Shown: piece after piece, positions 1 through 6,273 of the stretch
Layout: each line of letters opens with the position of its first letter
How positions within the stretch are numbered: the first letter of the stretch is position 1
Assembly (NCBI GenBank): GCA_937877165.1
Contig: CALEFO010000064.1
Coordinates: forward strand, 1-13,328
From: an uncultured Lachnospiraceae bacterium
GTDB lineage: Bacteria; Bacillota; Clostridia; Lachnospirales; Lachnospiraceae
Length of the DNA stretch: 13,328 nucleotides
Direction of reading: 5' to 3'
Translations under genes and position numbers: made by a program
The notes under the pieces: model-generated
What the model saw: the letters and a program-made list of their open reading frames with translations, nothing else
Databases searched by the model: none
What the model was told of the DNA's origin: nothing

Positions 1-123
1 TTCCGAAATTTTCTCCACAATGTCCGCGGTCAGACCTTCCTGCATCCGGTAGAAGCCCTGTGACTCATCATCCTTGAAGTCATAGAGGCTCCGGTCGACA
101 TCTTTCACTTTCTGTTCTGCCAT
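1..123 (-). CDS. sufB: SufB, Fe-S cluster scaffold subunit (N-terminal 41 codons only)
   Basis: Only the first 41 residues lie in the window; the rest runs off the left edge. The start MAEQKVKDVDRSLYDFKDDE, followed by the EGLT..IVEKIS pattern, is typical of clostridial SufB, the main subunit of the SufBC(2)D scaffold on which Fe-S clusters are assembled in the cytoplasm. A ribosome binding site (AAAGGA) lies about 9 bases before the ATG. The gene starts 16 bases after the sufC stop codon, so the two are surely co-transcribed. The identification rests on a short segment plus the sufC context. SufD shares the fold but usually not this N-terminus. Confidence 0.85.
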   Translation of the reverse strand, partial: MAEQKVKDVDRSLYDFKDDESQGFYRMQEGLTADIVEKISE

Positions 124-139
124 AATCGCCGTTCCTTTA

Positions 140-886
140 TTACGCTTCCACGAATCTTTCGAATCCGCGCTCATTGATTTCATCTACCAATTCTGCACCA
201 CCGGTGTGAACCAGATTGCCCTTCACCAGAACGTGCGTGTAATCGACCTGCAGATACTCCAGAATCCGCGTGGAATGCGTGATGATCAGAAGTGCGCCGT
301 TTCTCTTCTTCTGATATTCCTCAATGCCTCTGGAGACAACACGCACGGCGTCCACATCCAGACCGGAATCGGTTTCGTCCAAAATAGCAAGCTTAGGATT
401 GAGCATCAGAAGCTGCAGAATTTCCGCCTTCTTCTTCTCGCCGCCGGAAAATCCGACGTTCAGATCACGCTCAGCGTAGGATTCATCCATTCCGAGCAGC
501 TCCATCGTCGACTCCAGTTCCTTCTTGAACTGGAAAATCTTGAGAGGTTTTCCGGTTTTCTGGCGGATGGCGTTGCGAAGAAACGACTCCAGCGACAACC
601 CCGGAACCTCCAGCGGGTTCTGGAAGGAAAGAAACATTCCCTTCTGTGCGCGCTTATCTGCAGACAGTGCCGTGATATCCTCACCGTCAAAAACAATTTT
701 TCCGCCGGTCACCCTGTAATTGGGGTTTCCCATCAGTGTGTAGCCCAGCGTCGATTTGCCGGCGCCGTTCGGTCCCATCAGGACATGCGTCTCACCCGCC
801 CCAATTTCCAGATTAATATGATGCAGCAGCTCGCCTTCTTCAATGGCTGCCGACAGGTCTGTCACCTGAAGTAATGTATCCGCCAT
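140..886 (-). CDS. sufC: SufC, Fe-S assembly ABC-type ATPase
   Basis: A cytoplasmic ATPase of 248 residues, the usual SufC length. It binds SufB and SufD, and its ATP hydrolysis drives the scaffold rearrangement needed for Fe-S cluster assembly. Visible motifs are Walker A GPNGAGKST (38-46), Q-loop Gln89, the SufC-type signature FSGGEKKK (147 on), Walker B LAILDETDSGLD (166 on) and the switch His204. There are no membrane segments. The frame is open further upstream, but the ATG at 886 is chosen because GGAGG stands just before it and the family begins near this point. The upstream neighbour is an Rrf2 regulator; the downstream neighbour is sufB. sufC before sufB is the common clostridial order. 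Confidence 0.97.
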   Translation of the reverse strand: MADTLLQVTDLSAAIEEGELLHHINLEIGAGETHVLMGPNGAGKSTLGYTLMGNPNYRVTGGKIVFDGEDITALSADKRAQKGMFLSFQNPLEVPGLSLESFLRNAIRQKTGKPLKIFQFKKELESTMELLGMDESYAERDLNVGFSGGEKKKAEILQLLMLNPKLAILDETDSGLDVDAVRVVSRGIEEYQKKRNGALLIITHSTRILEYLQVDYTHVLVKGNLVHTGGAELVDEINERGFERFVEA

Positions 887-941
887 AATTTCCTCCATCT
901 GCCCGCAGCAATCTGTACATCGCTGCAATAGCCTGTTACAT

Positions 942-994
942 TTTATAATATTCTCATAACGATTCAGCATATCCCGATTTCCCCGATGGAAATC
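942..994 (-). promoter_or_regulatory. Candidate operator and AT-rich -10-like element upstream of sufC
   Basis: Between the rrf2 stop and the sufC start there are 301 bases without a credible gene. Within it lies a perfect inverted repeat, GATTTCC-N5-GGAAATC (976-994), inside a run containing three CCCGAT direct repeats (973-978, 982-987, 996-1001). About 30 bases nearer sufC is an AT-rich block that reads TATTATAAAA on the minus strand (941-950) and could hold a -10 box. No good -35 box is visible. An Rrf2 operator for an internal suf promoter is possible; a plain intercistronic hairpin is the alternative. Confidence 0.3.
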
Positions 995-1121
995 CCCCGA
1001 TGCAGTCGGTCCAGGGACGCCGAACAGTTACATAATCTCTCAGGGTTAAATATTTTGGCACAGAACGTCTCTTCTTGTCTGTTGCCATAGCAATAAATAC
1101 GTAGCATTCCGCCCGCCATGC

Positions 1122-1146
1122 CCGGTATTTTCTCAGGAAAATCCGG
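1122..1146 (-). other. Stem-loop in the rrf2-sufC intercistronic region
   Basis: CCGG plus ATTTTC (1122-1125, 1127-1132) can pair with GAAAAT plus CCGG (1137-1146) around a TCAG loop, with one bulged base at 1126: a 10-bp stem about 40 bases after the rrf2 stop codon. It has no U-run on the minus strand, so it is not a standard terminator. It could act as a processing or stability element separating regulator and sufC expression. The pairing is seen; the function is guesswork. Confidence 0.35.
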
Positions 1147-1187
1147 AATATCTGATGCGTCAGCTGCTCCTGCAAACGGTTTGTGGC

Positions 1188-1625
1188 TCAGATCACAAAA
1201 TCATTTCCTGCAAGTGCATCTGCCTGATCCTTCAGATCCTGAAGCGTCACGCTGTCCGCATAGTCATTGATCACCTTGGAAAATTCCTTCCAGAACGGAA
1301 GCACCGCGCAGTCCGCACTGCGGGCACAGGGATTGCAGCCTCCCTCCAGACAAGGAACCGGTTCCAGCGGGCCTTCCATGACACGGAGAATGTCTCCCAC
1401 CGTGTAATCCTCCGGCCGCTTTGACAGCCGATAGCCACCGTTATTGCCTCTTTGTGAACGCAGATATCCGGACCTTGTCAGCGCCGTCACAATCTGCTCC
1501 AGATATTTCACCGTAATATCCTGACGCTCCGAAATATCCTTCAATGAAATATACTCGCCTGTGTCATGAACCGCAAGGTCCAGCATCATCCGAAGCGCAT
1601 ACCGTCCTTTTGTTGATATTTTCAT
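1188..1625 (-). CDS. Rrf2/IscR-family transcriptional regulator, likely Fe-S sensing
   Basis: A 145-residue Rrf2-family DNA-binding protein, normal length for the family. The N-terminus MKISTKGRYALRMMLDLA is diagnostic, and a winged helix-turn-helix covers about residues 1-65 (SERQDITVKYLEQI, then RGNNGGYRLS as wing). Cysteines at 92, 97, 100 and 106 sit where IscR and its relatives hold a [2Fe-2S] cluster, so a cluster-sensing role is likely. The ATG at 1625 has AGGAGGGA directly upstream and matches the family start; an in-frame extension upstream lacks support. It lies upstream of sufC and sufB on the same strand, so control of the suf operon and of itself is the natural inference. CymR-type cysteine regulators are a related alternative, but they lack this cysteine cluster. 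Confidence 0.93.
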   Translation of the reverse strand: MKISTKGRYALRMMLDLAVHDTGEYISLKDISERQDITVKYLEQIVTALTRSGYLRSQRGNNGGYRLSKRPEDYTVGDILRVMEGPLEPVPCLEGGCNPCARSADCAVLPFWKEFSKVINDYADSVTLQDLKDQADALAGNDFVI

Positions 1626-1766
1626 TCTGTCCCTCCTGCCCTGCACGATCTTTGGGTTGTCCCCACTTCGCACCTGCTCTATACTTTCTTCATATAATAA
1701 TGAATGCGGTCTTCCGACAGAACAGGCTGTCGTTCCTTCGGAAATTTCCGATAATAAGGCCGCCGC

Positions 1767-1792
1767 AAATCCTACTAATTATTGTAATCCTA
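1767..1792 (-). promoter_or_regulatory. Candidate Rrf2 binding region in the rrf2/tadA divergent spacer
   Basis: The 252-base spacer 1626-1877 separates divergent rrf2 and tadA. On the minus strand TAGGATT occurs twice with an 18-base period (plus-strand AATCCTA at 1768-1774 and 1786-1792), and the part reading TTAGTAGGATTT resembles one half of the known IscR type 1 site (YAGTCRRSTAT). The other half is poor. Nearby minus-strand TATTAT blocks (around 1750 and 1700) could be -10 boxes for rrf2, but no -35 is convincing. No firm tadA promoter was found either. Confidence 0.3.
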
Positions 1793-1877
1793 TCGGTCCT
1801 CGGGTATTTGCCATAGATATCATATATGCCCGGACCTTTTTTCGCAAGCAAAGACAACAGAAAGGAACCTCTCATTC

Positions 1878-2369
1878 ATGCTGACTGCAGATGAAAAGTA
1901 TATGAAGCAGGCCCTCACACAGGCCAAAAAGGCCATGGCCCTCGGTGAGGTTCCCATTGGCTGCGTCATTGTTTATGACAACACCGTTATCGGGCGAGGC
2001 TACAACCGTCGCAATACCGATCATTCCACGCTCTCCCACGCAGAAATTTCTGCCATCCGCAAGGCCAGCCGCAGGCTCGGGGACTGGCGTCTGGAAGGCT
2101 GCACGCTTTACTGCACCCTGGAGCCTTGTCCCATGTGTGCCGGGGCCATCGAACAGGCCAGAATCGACCGCGTGGTCATCGGCGCTCCCAGCGACAAATC
2201 CGGCTGTGCCGGATCTCTCCTCAACATCGTCGCCAATGACAAGCTGATGCATCAGTCCGAAATCACCCGCGATGTCCTGACAGAGGAATGCCGAGCCCTG
2301 CTGCAGCAGTTTTTCCGCGATCTCCGTATCCGTAACCGCCTGTGTAAAAAAGAGCAGGACTTGCCGTAG
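1878..2369 (+). CDS. tadA: tRNA-specific adenosine deaminase TadA
   Basis: A zinc deaminase of 163 residues that converts A34 to inosine in the anticodon of tRNA-Arg(ACG). The cytidine/deoxycytidylate deaminase fold is clear: HAE (His54, catalytic Glu56) and PCPMC (Cys84, Cys87) supply the zinc ligands and the proton shuttle. The region from Met1 to VPIGCVIV (about residue 32) is typical TadA. The ATG follows an AAAGGA ribosome binding site at slightly long spacing (about 11 bases). It is the first gene of the only rightward block, divergent from rrf2, and is followed at once by the SRP RNA gene. The tadA-SRP RNA neighbourhood is known from Bacillus, where dnaX follows; here dnaX is absent from the next position. 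Confidence 0.97.
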   Translation: MLTADEKYMKQALTQAKKAMALGEVPIGCVIVYDNTVIGRGYNRRNTDHSTLSHAEISAIRKASRRLGDWRLEGCTLYCTLEPCPMCAGAIEQARIDRVVIGAPSDKSGCAGSLLNIVANDKLMHQSEITRDVLTEECRALLQQFFRDLRIRNRLCKKEQDLP

Positions 2370-2389
2370 AAAGGCTTCTTTGCTATACT
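2361..2389 (+). promoter_or_regulatory. Promoter of the SRP RNA gene
   Basis: TTGCCG (2361-2366), a 17-base spacer and TATACT (2384-2389) with an extended TGn (2381-2383) form a near-ideal sigma-A promoter. The expected start lies near 2395, exactly where the RNA's terminal helix begins. The spacer contains the tadA stop codon (2367-2369), so the promoter starts inside the end of tadA. Confidence 0.85.
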
Positions 2390-2394
2390 AAGAA

Positions 2395-2590
2395 AATCCT
2401 GCCGGTGGCAGGGCTCGGGCAGCTGTCCGGGTGCATCGTATTGATGTTTGGGTCTCACGCAATGAATCCTGCGAACCGTGTCAGATCGGGAACGAAGCAG
2501 CACTAAGCAGATCCTTTCATGTGCCGTGAGGAAACCTGGCGGAGCGATGTATCCGGTACCGTGCCCGGGTCCTTCCACCGGCAGGATTTT
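2395..2590 (+). ncRNA. ffs: Signal recognition particle RNA (4.5S/scRNA)
   Basis: The Ffh-binding apical domain is recognisable at about 2478-2513: GTCAGATC, a GGAA tetraloop (GGGAAC), then GAAGCAGCACTAAG. This matches the conserved SRP RNA core. The ends pair in a perfect 14-bp helix: AATCCTGCCGGTGG (2395-2408) with CCACCGGCAGGATT (2575-2588), followed by a short T-rich stretch. Further pairings such as CATCG with CGATG and TCTCACG with CGTGAG give a long rod. The RNA binds Ffh and targets nascent membrane proteins to FtsY and the translocon. At about 195 nt it is longer than E. coli 4.5S and shorter than the roughly 270-nt Bacillus scRNA. I could not see Alu-domain hairpins by eye. Confidence 0.93.
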
Positions 2591-2614
2591 ATTGGATCAA
2601 TGAGGATTTTGGAA

Positions 2615-3577
2615 ATGGATTTATTGGATCTTACAAGCTGTCATCTCTGTCCGCGAAACTGCGGTGTCAACCGGGAAGCGGGAGAGACCGGCTTCTGCGG
2701 GCTCCCCGCAGAAATTCGTGCCGCTCGCGCCGCTCTGCTGTATTACGAAGAGCCCTGTATCTCCGGCACGGCAGGATCCGGCGCCATCTTTTTCACCGGC
2801 TGCAATCTCGGCTGTGTTTTTTGTCAGAACACAGAGATTTCCTCCGGCCTTCGCGGCGGTCCCTCCTCTTATGCAGGAGAACCGATCGATGTGGGCCGCC
2901 TCGCACAAATCATGCTGCAGCTGCAGGAACAGGGTGCCTCTAACATCAACCTGGTGACACCCTCTCACGTCCTGCATGTCCTGATTCCCGCACTGAAAAA
3001 GGCGAAGACAGACGGGCTCCGAATCCCGGTAGTGTACAACACCTCTTCCTACGAAAAGGCGGAGGCTCTCCGCGCGCTGGAAGGACTGGTGGACATCTAC
3101 CTCCCGGATCTTAAGTATCATTCCACGCAGCTTGCCGCTTCCTATTCTAAAGCGCCGGATTACTGGGAAGCTGCCACTGCCGCCATCAAGGAGATGATCC
3201 GTCAGTGTCCGAAGCCCATCTTCGAAGACGGTTCCTCCTCTCTCGATGAAGCCGATGACTGGGACGACCCTCTGATGATGCGCGGTGTCATCGTCCGTCA
3301 CATGGTTATGCCCGGGCACACCGAGGATTCCAAGGAAATTCTGCGCTATCTTTACGAAACCTATGGGAACCGGATTTTCATCAGCATCATGAATCAGTAC
3401 ACCCCTATGCCGCAGTGTGCAGCGGATTCTCTTCTCTCACGCCCAGTCACAAAAAAGGAATATGACGAAGTCATTGACTTCGCCATATCCCTTGGCATTG
3501 AGAACGGTTTTCTTCAGGAGGGCGGCACCATTTCCAAAAGCTTCATCCCTGCGTGGGACGGCACCGGCATTCTATGA
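2615..3577 (+). CDS. Radical SAM protein of the PflX/COG1313 family
   Basis: A 320-residue protein with the radical SAM signature CNLGCVFC (Cys63, Cys67, Cys70), which binds a [4Fe-4S] cluster for S-adenosylmethionine cleavage. It resembles PflA-like activases, but the true substrate of this family is not established. A second cysteine group at the N-terminus (Cys9, Cys12, Cys16, Cys28, CHLCPRNC pattern) is characteristic of the family and may hold another metal or cluster. The ATG at 2615 is preferred because GAGG lies 9 bases before it. An ATG at 2600 (five codons longer) is possible; any start upstream of that would lie inside the SRP RNA. The gene follows that RNA by about 25 bases and may depend on read-through from its promoter. 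It ends 10 bases from the convergent CdaR-type gene. Confidence 0.88.
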   Translation: MDLLDLTSCHLCPRNCGVNREAGETGFCGLPAEIRAARAALLYYEEPCISGTAGSGAIFFTGCNLGCVFCQNTEISSGLRGGPSSYAGEPIDVGRLAQIMLQLQEQGASNINLVTPSHVLHVLIPALKKAKTDGLRIPVVYNTSSYEKAEALRALEGLVDIYLPDLKYHSTQLAASYSKAPDYWEAATAAIKEMIRQCPKPIFEDGSSSLDEADDWDDPLMMRGVIVRHMVMPGHTEDSKEILRYLYETYGNRIFISIMNQYTPMPQCAADSLLSRPVTKKEYDEVIDFAISLGIENGFLQEGGTISKSFIPAWDGTGIL

Positions 3578-3587
3578 GAAATCCTGA

Positions 3588-4676
3588 TTAATATTCCTTC
3601 GCATCCAGATACTTCAGATAGTTGATGACCATCAAAGAAATCTTAAAGCGAAGTGCATCGTCAAAGTTCCGGATATCCAGCCCGGTCTGCTTCTGCAGCT
3701 TCTCGATCCGGTACACCAGCGTGTTGCGGTGAATGAACAGCTGTCTGGAGGTCTCGGATACATTCAGATTGTTCTCAAAGAAGCAGTTGATCGTAGAGAG
3801 CGTCTCCGCATCCAGGTCATCCGGCACTTCATCTCCAAAGACCTCATGAATGAATACGTTGCACAGATTGGAGGGCAGCTGATAGATCAGCCTGCCAATA
3901 CCAAGCTGATTATAGGAATTAACCATCTTCTCGGCATTGAAGATCTTGCCGACATCCATTGCCATTCTCGCTTCCTTGTAGGAACGAGAAATATTCTTCA
4001 GATCGGTCACAATGGAGCCATAGGATGCGCGTACCTTCAGCATCGCCTCCGTGTTCAGCATGTCAACCGCCACCGTGGCTGCCTCTTCCAGCTGATCGTA
4101 GGACTCCGCCGTCTCTACTGCCTTAATGATGATTACGCTCTTCTCATCAACCTCCGTCAGGTAATCACCGTTGTGTGCAGTGAAAATGCTCCCCAGGAGT
4201 TCACTCGCTGATGTCTCTCCATCCGACTCCAGCTCCACCAGAATGATGGCGCGCGGCACCTGATAATTGATGTGCAGCTTCCTCGCGCGGTTATGAATAT
4301 CCACCAGAAGAAGGTTATCGAGAAGCAAGTTCTGGAAGAAGTTGTTCCGATCGTACTTCTCACGGTAGGCAACCATCAGATTCTGAATCTCACTGACCGC
4401 AATGCGGGCGATCATCAGTGTGTGATCGCCGTCTCCGATTGCAGTCAGAACATAGGCGGTGTCCTCCTCGTCGCGGATTTTCAACAGATAATGGTTGCCG
4501 ACAATCTGGCTGTCCACAGAGGACTTTGCAAATCCGGACACCATATCCGCAGCCGGAATTTCCGCTCCCTGCGTCATTGCAAACAGGCCGCCGTTCACAT
4601 CCTGCATACAGAACTCCACCTTCGAAATCGAGGTGAGTTCTTCCAGACAACTCTTAACAATCTGTGATGATAGCAT
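3588..4676 (-). CDS. CdaR/PucR-family transcriptional regulator
   Basis: A soluble 362-residue protein. Its C-terminus carries the PucR-type helix-turn-helix: NNLNVSETSRQLFIHRNTLV followed by YRIEKL (about 303-327), then the conserved FDDALRFKISLMV (338-350). The middle (about 130-245) looks like the GGDEF-like CdaR domain (PRAIILVELE, RASYGSIVTDLKNISRSYKE). The N-terminal 110 residues probably sense a ligand; none can be named. Family members activate sugar-acid, purine or amino-acid catabolic genes. Here the upstream neighbour on the same strand is an MsmK/UgpC ATPase, so carbohydrate uptake is a plausible target. The start has GAAGGGAA upstream. It is separated from the ATPase gene by a strong terminator and has its own promoter. 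Confidence 0.9.
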   Translation of the reverse strand: MLSSQIVKSCLEELTSISKVEFCMQDVNGGLFAMTQGAEIPAADMVSGFAKSSVDSQIVGNHYLLKIRDEEDTAYVLTAIGDGDHTLMIARIAVSEIQNLMVAYREKYDRNNFFQNLLLDNLLLVDIHNRARKLHINYQVPRAIILVELESDGETSASELLGSIFTAHNGDYLTEVDEKSVIIIKAVETAESYDQLEEAATVAVDMLNTEAMLKVRASYGSIVTDLKNISRSYKEARMAMDVGKIFNAEKMVNSYNQLGIGRLIYQLPSNLCNVFIHEVFGDEVPDDLDAETLSTINCFFENNLNVSETSRQLFIHRNTLVYRIEKLQKQTGLDIRNFDDALRFKISLMVINYLKYLDAKEY

Positions 4677-4770
4677 ATATAGGTTCCCTTCTCCCCGCAG
4701 AATGATACCCGTACTCTTTGGCAGAAACCGGTTCCGTCATCCCGTACTGTGCGTCTGCTGTTCTCCGCGA

Positions 4771-4812
4771 GGTCTCTTTTTGCGCAGACCAAATCCGTCA
4801 AAAAGCGGATTT
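4771..4812 (-). other. Two adjacent hairpins in the leader of the CdaR-type gene
   Basis: The predicted untranslated leader (about 158 bases) can form GGTCT/AGACC (4771-4775 with 4786-4790) next to AAATCCG/CGGATTT (4791-4797 with 4806-4812). The leader also holds near-repeats: CCCGTACT at 4708-4715 and 4741-4748, and TCCGTCA at 4733-4739 and 4794-4800. These could be a regulator's binding sites or an attenuator. No U-run follows either hairpin on the minus strand. Confidence 0.3.
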
Positions 4813-4840
4813 TTCGTTCATTATGATTATCTGTTGAAAT

Positions 4841-4869
4841 ATTCTACGCGCTCATTTTGTTAAAAACAA
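4841..4869 (-). promoter_or_regulatory. Promoter of the CdaR-type regulator
   Basis: On the minus strand TTGTTT (4864-4869), a 17-base spacer and TAGAAT (4841-4846) make a good sigma-A-like promoter directed at the regulator gene. It lies downstream of the ATPase gene's terminator, so the regulator is probably a separate transcription unit. The rest of the 401-base gap (4677-5077) holds the leader hairpins, an isolated inverted repeat and the terminator, but no credible gene. Confidence 0.65.
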
Positions 4870-4967
4870 CCCAATTTCCTATTTTTTGCTGCGTTTCACA
4901 TTCATTTCATAATTCGAGCAGAATTCCTTTAGAACTTCTCCTCCGTTCACACAGCAGAGAAGCCGAA

Positions 4968-5005
4968 GCCAGGCAGCAGGAACGTCCCGCATTTTACTGC
5001 CTGGC
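4968..5005. repeat. Inverted repeat of unknown role
   Basis: GCCAGGCAG (4968-4976) and CTGCCTGGC (4997-5005) are perfect 9-base arms around 20 bases. No T-run follows on either strand, so it is not an ordinary terminator. It lies between the ATPase terminator and the CdaR-type promoter and could be an upstream operator. Confidence 0.4.
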
Positions 5006-5021
5006 GCAGGTGTATCTACAG

Positions 5022-5051
5022 AAAAAGAGGTGTGCAGATGCACACCTCTTT
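5022..5051 (-). terminator. Rho-independent terminator of the MsmK/UgpC gene
   Basis: AAAGAGGTGTGCA (5024-5036) and TGCACACCTCTTT (5039-5051) are perfect 13-base arms, ending in TTTTTC on the minus strand. It lies 26 bases after the stop codon of the ATPase gene. This is the clearest terminator in the window. Confidence 0.92.
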
Positions 5052-5077
5052 GATGATTTCGATATTCTCTCAGAAGA

Positions 5078-6190
5078 TTAGTTGCAGATAGTCTTCTCAG
5101 TTTCCTTGTCGAATACGTGAACCTTCTCGGTATCAATTGCAAACTCAACCTCAGATCCCGGACGAGCGGTGGTCTTAGGATCAACGCGAGCAGTAACCGG
5201 AGTCTCGTTTACATCGAAGTACAGGAATACTTCTGCGCCGAGCAGCTCGTATACGTTAACCTTTGCCTTGAAGATCGCGTTGGACTTTGCCAGATCATCC
5301 GGATGATCAGAAAGGTTCTCAGGACGGATACCCATAACAACGGTCTTTCCGTCATAGCCGCCATCGATCAGGGCCTTGGACTTCTCAGCATTCAGCGGAA
5401 CGGTAACCGCGCTGCCGATCTGCAGGGATGCCTGTGTGCCGTTTACCTTAACGGTAGCATCCAGGAAGTTCATCTGCGGAGATCCCATGAAGCCTGCTAC
5501 GAACAGGTTGCAGGGAAGATCATACAGGTGCTGAGGAGTATCTACCTGCTGAACAACGCCGTCCTTCATAACAACAATTCTGGTACCAAGCGTCATAGCC
5601 TCGGTCTGGTCGTGTGTTACGTAGATGATGGTGGTGCCCAGTCTCTGGTGCAGCTTTGCAATCTCAGATCTCATCTGTACACGAAGCTTTGCATCCAGGT
5701 TGGAAAGAGGCTCATCCATCAGGAATACCTTAGGATTACGAACGATTGCACGTCCCATTGCAACACGCTGTCTCTGTCCACCGGAAAGAGCCTTCGGCTT
5801 ACGATCCAGAAGGTTGGTCAGATCCAGAATCTTCGCTGCGTTGCGAACCATCTTGTCGATCTCGTCCTTCGGAACCTTACGGAGCTTCAGTCCGAATGCC
5901 ATATTATCATAAACCGTCATGTGCGGATACAGAGCGTAGTTCTGGAATACCATTGCGATATCACGATCCTTCGGCTCTACATCGTTCATAACCTTACCGT
6001 CGATCTTGAGGGTACCGGAGGAGATGTCTTCCAGACCTGCGATCATACGAAGGGTGGTAGACTTTCCGCATCCGGAAGGTCCTACGAAGATGATGAACTC
6101 CTTATCTTCGATATCAAGATTGAAATCCTTAACTGCCTCAAAGCCGTTGGGATACTTCTTATAGATGTGCTCCAAATTAAGACTTGCCAT
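5078..6190 (-). CDS. ugpC: Sugar ABC transporter ATPase, MsmK/UgpC/MalK type
   Basis: A 370-residue importer ATPase. Motifs: Walker A GPSGCGKST (37-45), Q-loop Gln83, signature LSGGQ (135-139), Walker B VFLMDEP (155-161), switch His193, then a C-terminal TOBE/OB regulatory region (about 235-360, with GIRPENL at 287-293). It energises import of oligosaccharides or glycerol phosphate through separate permease and binding-protein subunits at the membrane. None of those subunits is encoded here, so this is probably a shared ATPase serving several transporters, as MsmK does in Streptococcus. The ATG at 6190 is chosen for its AGGAGG site and the family start MASLNLEHIYKKYPNG. It has its own promoter and a strong terminator, so it is likely monocistronic. 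MsmK and UgpC cannot be told apart from sequence alone. Confidence 0.95.
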   Translation of the reverse strand: MASLNLEHIYKKYPNGFEAVKDFNLDIEDKEFIIFVGPSGCGKSTTLRMIAGLEDISSGTLKIDGKVMNDVEPKDRDIAMVFQNYALYPHMTVYDNMAFGLKLRKVPKDEIDKMVRNAAKILDLTNLLDRKPKALSGGQRQRVAMGRAIVRNPKVFLMDEPLSNLDAKLRVQMRSEIAKLHQRLGTTIIYVTHDQTEAMTLGTRIVVMKDGVVQQVDTPQHLYDLPCNLFVAGFMGSPQMNFLDATVKVNGTQASLQIGSAVTVPLNAEKSKALIDGGYDGKTVVMGIRPENLSDHPDDLAKSNAIFKAKVNVYELLGAEVFLYFDVNETPVTARVDPKTTARPGSEVEFAIDTEKVHVFDKETEKTICN

Positions 6191-6209
6191 TTCATAACCT
6201 CCTGTTGGT

Positions 6210-6227
6210 GCGGAAGCTTTCTTCCGC
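6210..6227 (-). other. Leader hairpin just before the ugpC ribosome binding site
   Basis: GCGGAAG (6210-6216) and CTTCCGC (6221-6227) pair around a 4-base loop. The hairpin lies a few bases upstream of the AGGAGG site inside the short (about 47-base) leader. It may stabilise the 5' end or affect translation. Confidence 0.4.
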
Positions 6228-6244
6228 TTTTCACGACTGTACTT

Positions 6245-6273
6245 AGTATAGGAGAAAGCCCCCTTTCTTACCA
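6245..6273 (-). promoter_or_regulatory. Promoter of ugpC with a palindromic operator-like spacer
   Basis: On the minus strand TATACT (plus 6245-6250) is a strong -10 box. TGGTAA (plus 6268-6273), 17 bases upstream, is a weak -35, as is common for activated or repressed promoters. The spacer is almost wholly the palindrome AGAAAG-CCCC-CTTTCT (6253-6268), the classic position for a repressor site. Confidence 0.6.

Noticed and set aside
206..874. Long plus-strand frame opposite sufC (and similar frames opposite ugpC, metG and map)
   Set aside because: These are antisense shadows of strongly conserved genes. They lack ribosome sites and any recognisable domain.
954..1175. 73-codon minus-strand reading frame between rrf2 and sufC
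   Set aside because: It begins with TTG without a ribosome site, is rich in Arg and Cys with no recognisable family, and contains the hairpin and dyad described.
2519..2614. Longer start for the radical SAM gene inside the SRP RNA
   Set aside because: The frame is open from 2519, but those bases are the 3' half of the SRP RNA. GAGG and the family N-terminus point to 2615 (or at most 2600).
6210..6240. Catabolite-repression (cre) site near the ugpC promoter
   Set aside because: TGAAAAGCGG resembles half a cre box but the second half does not match the palindrome.
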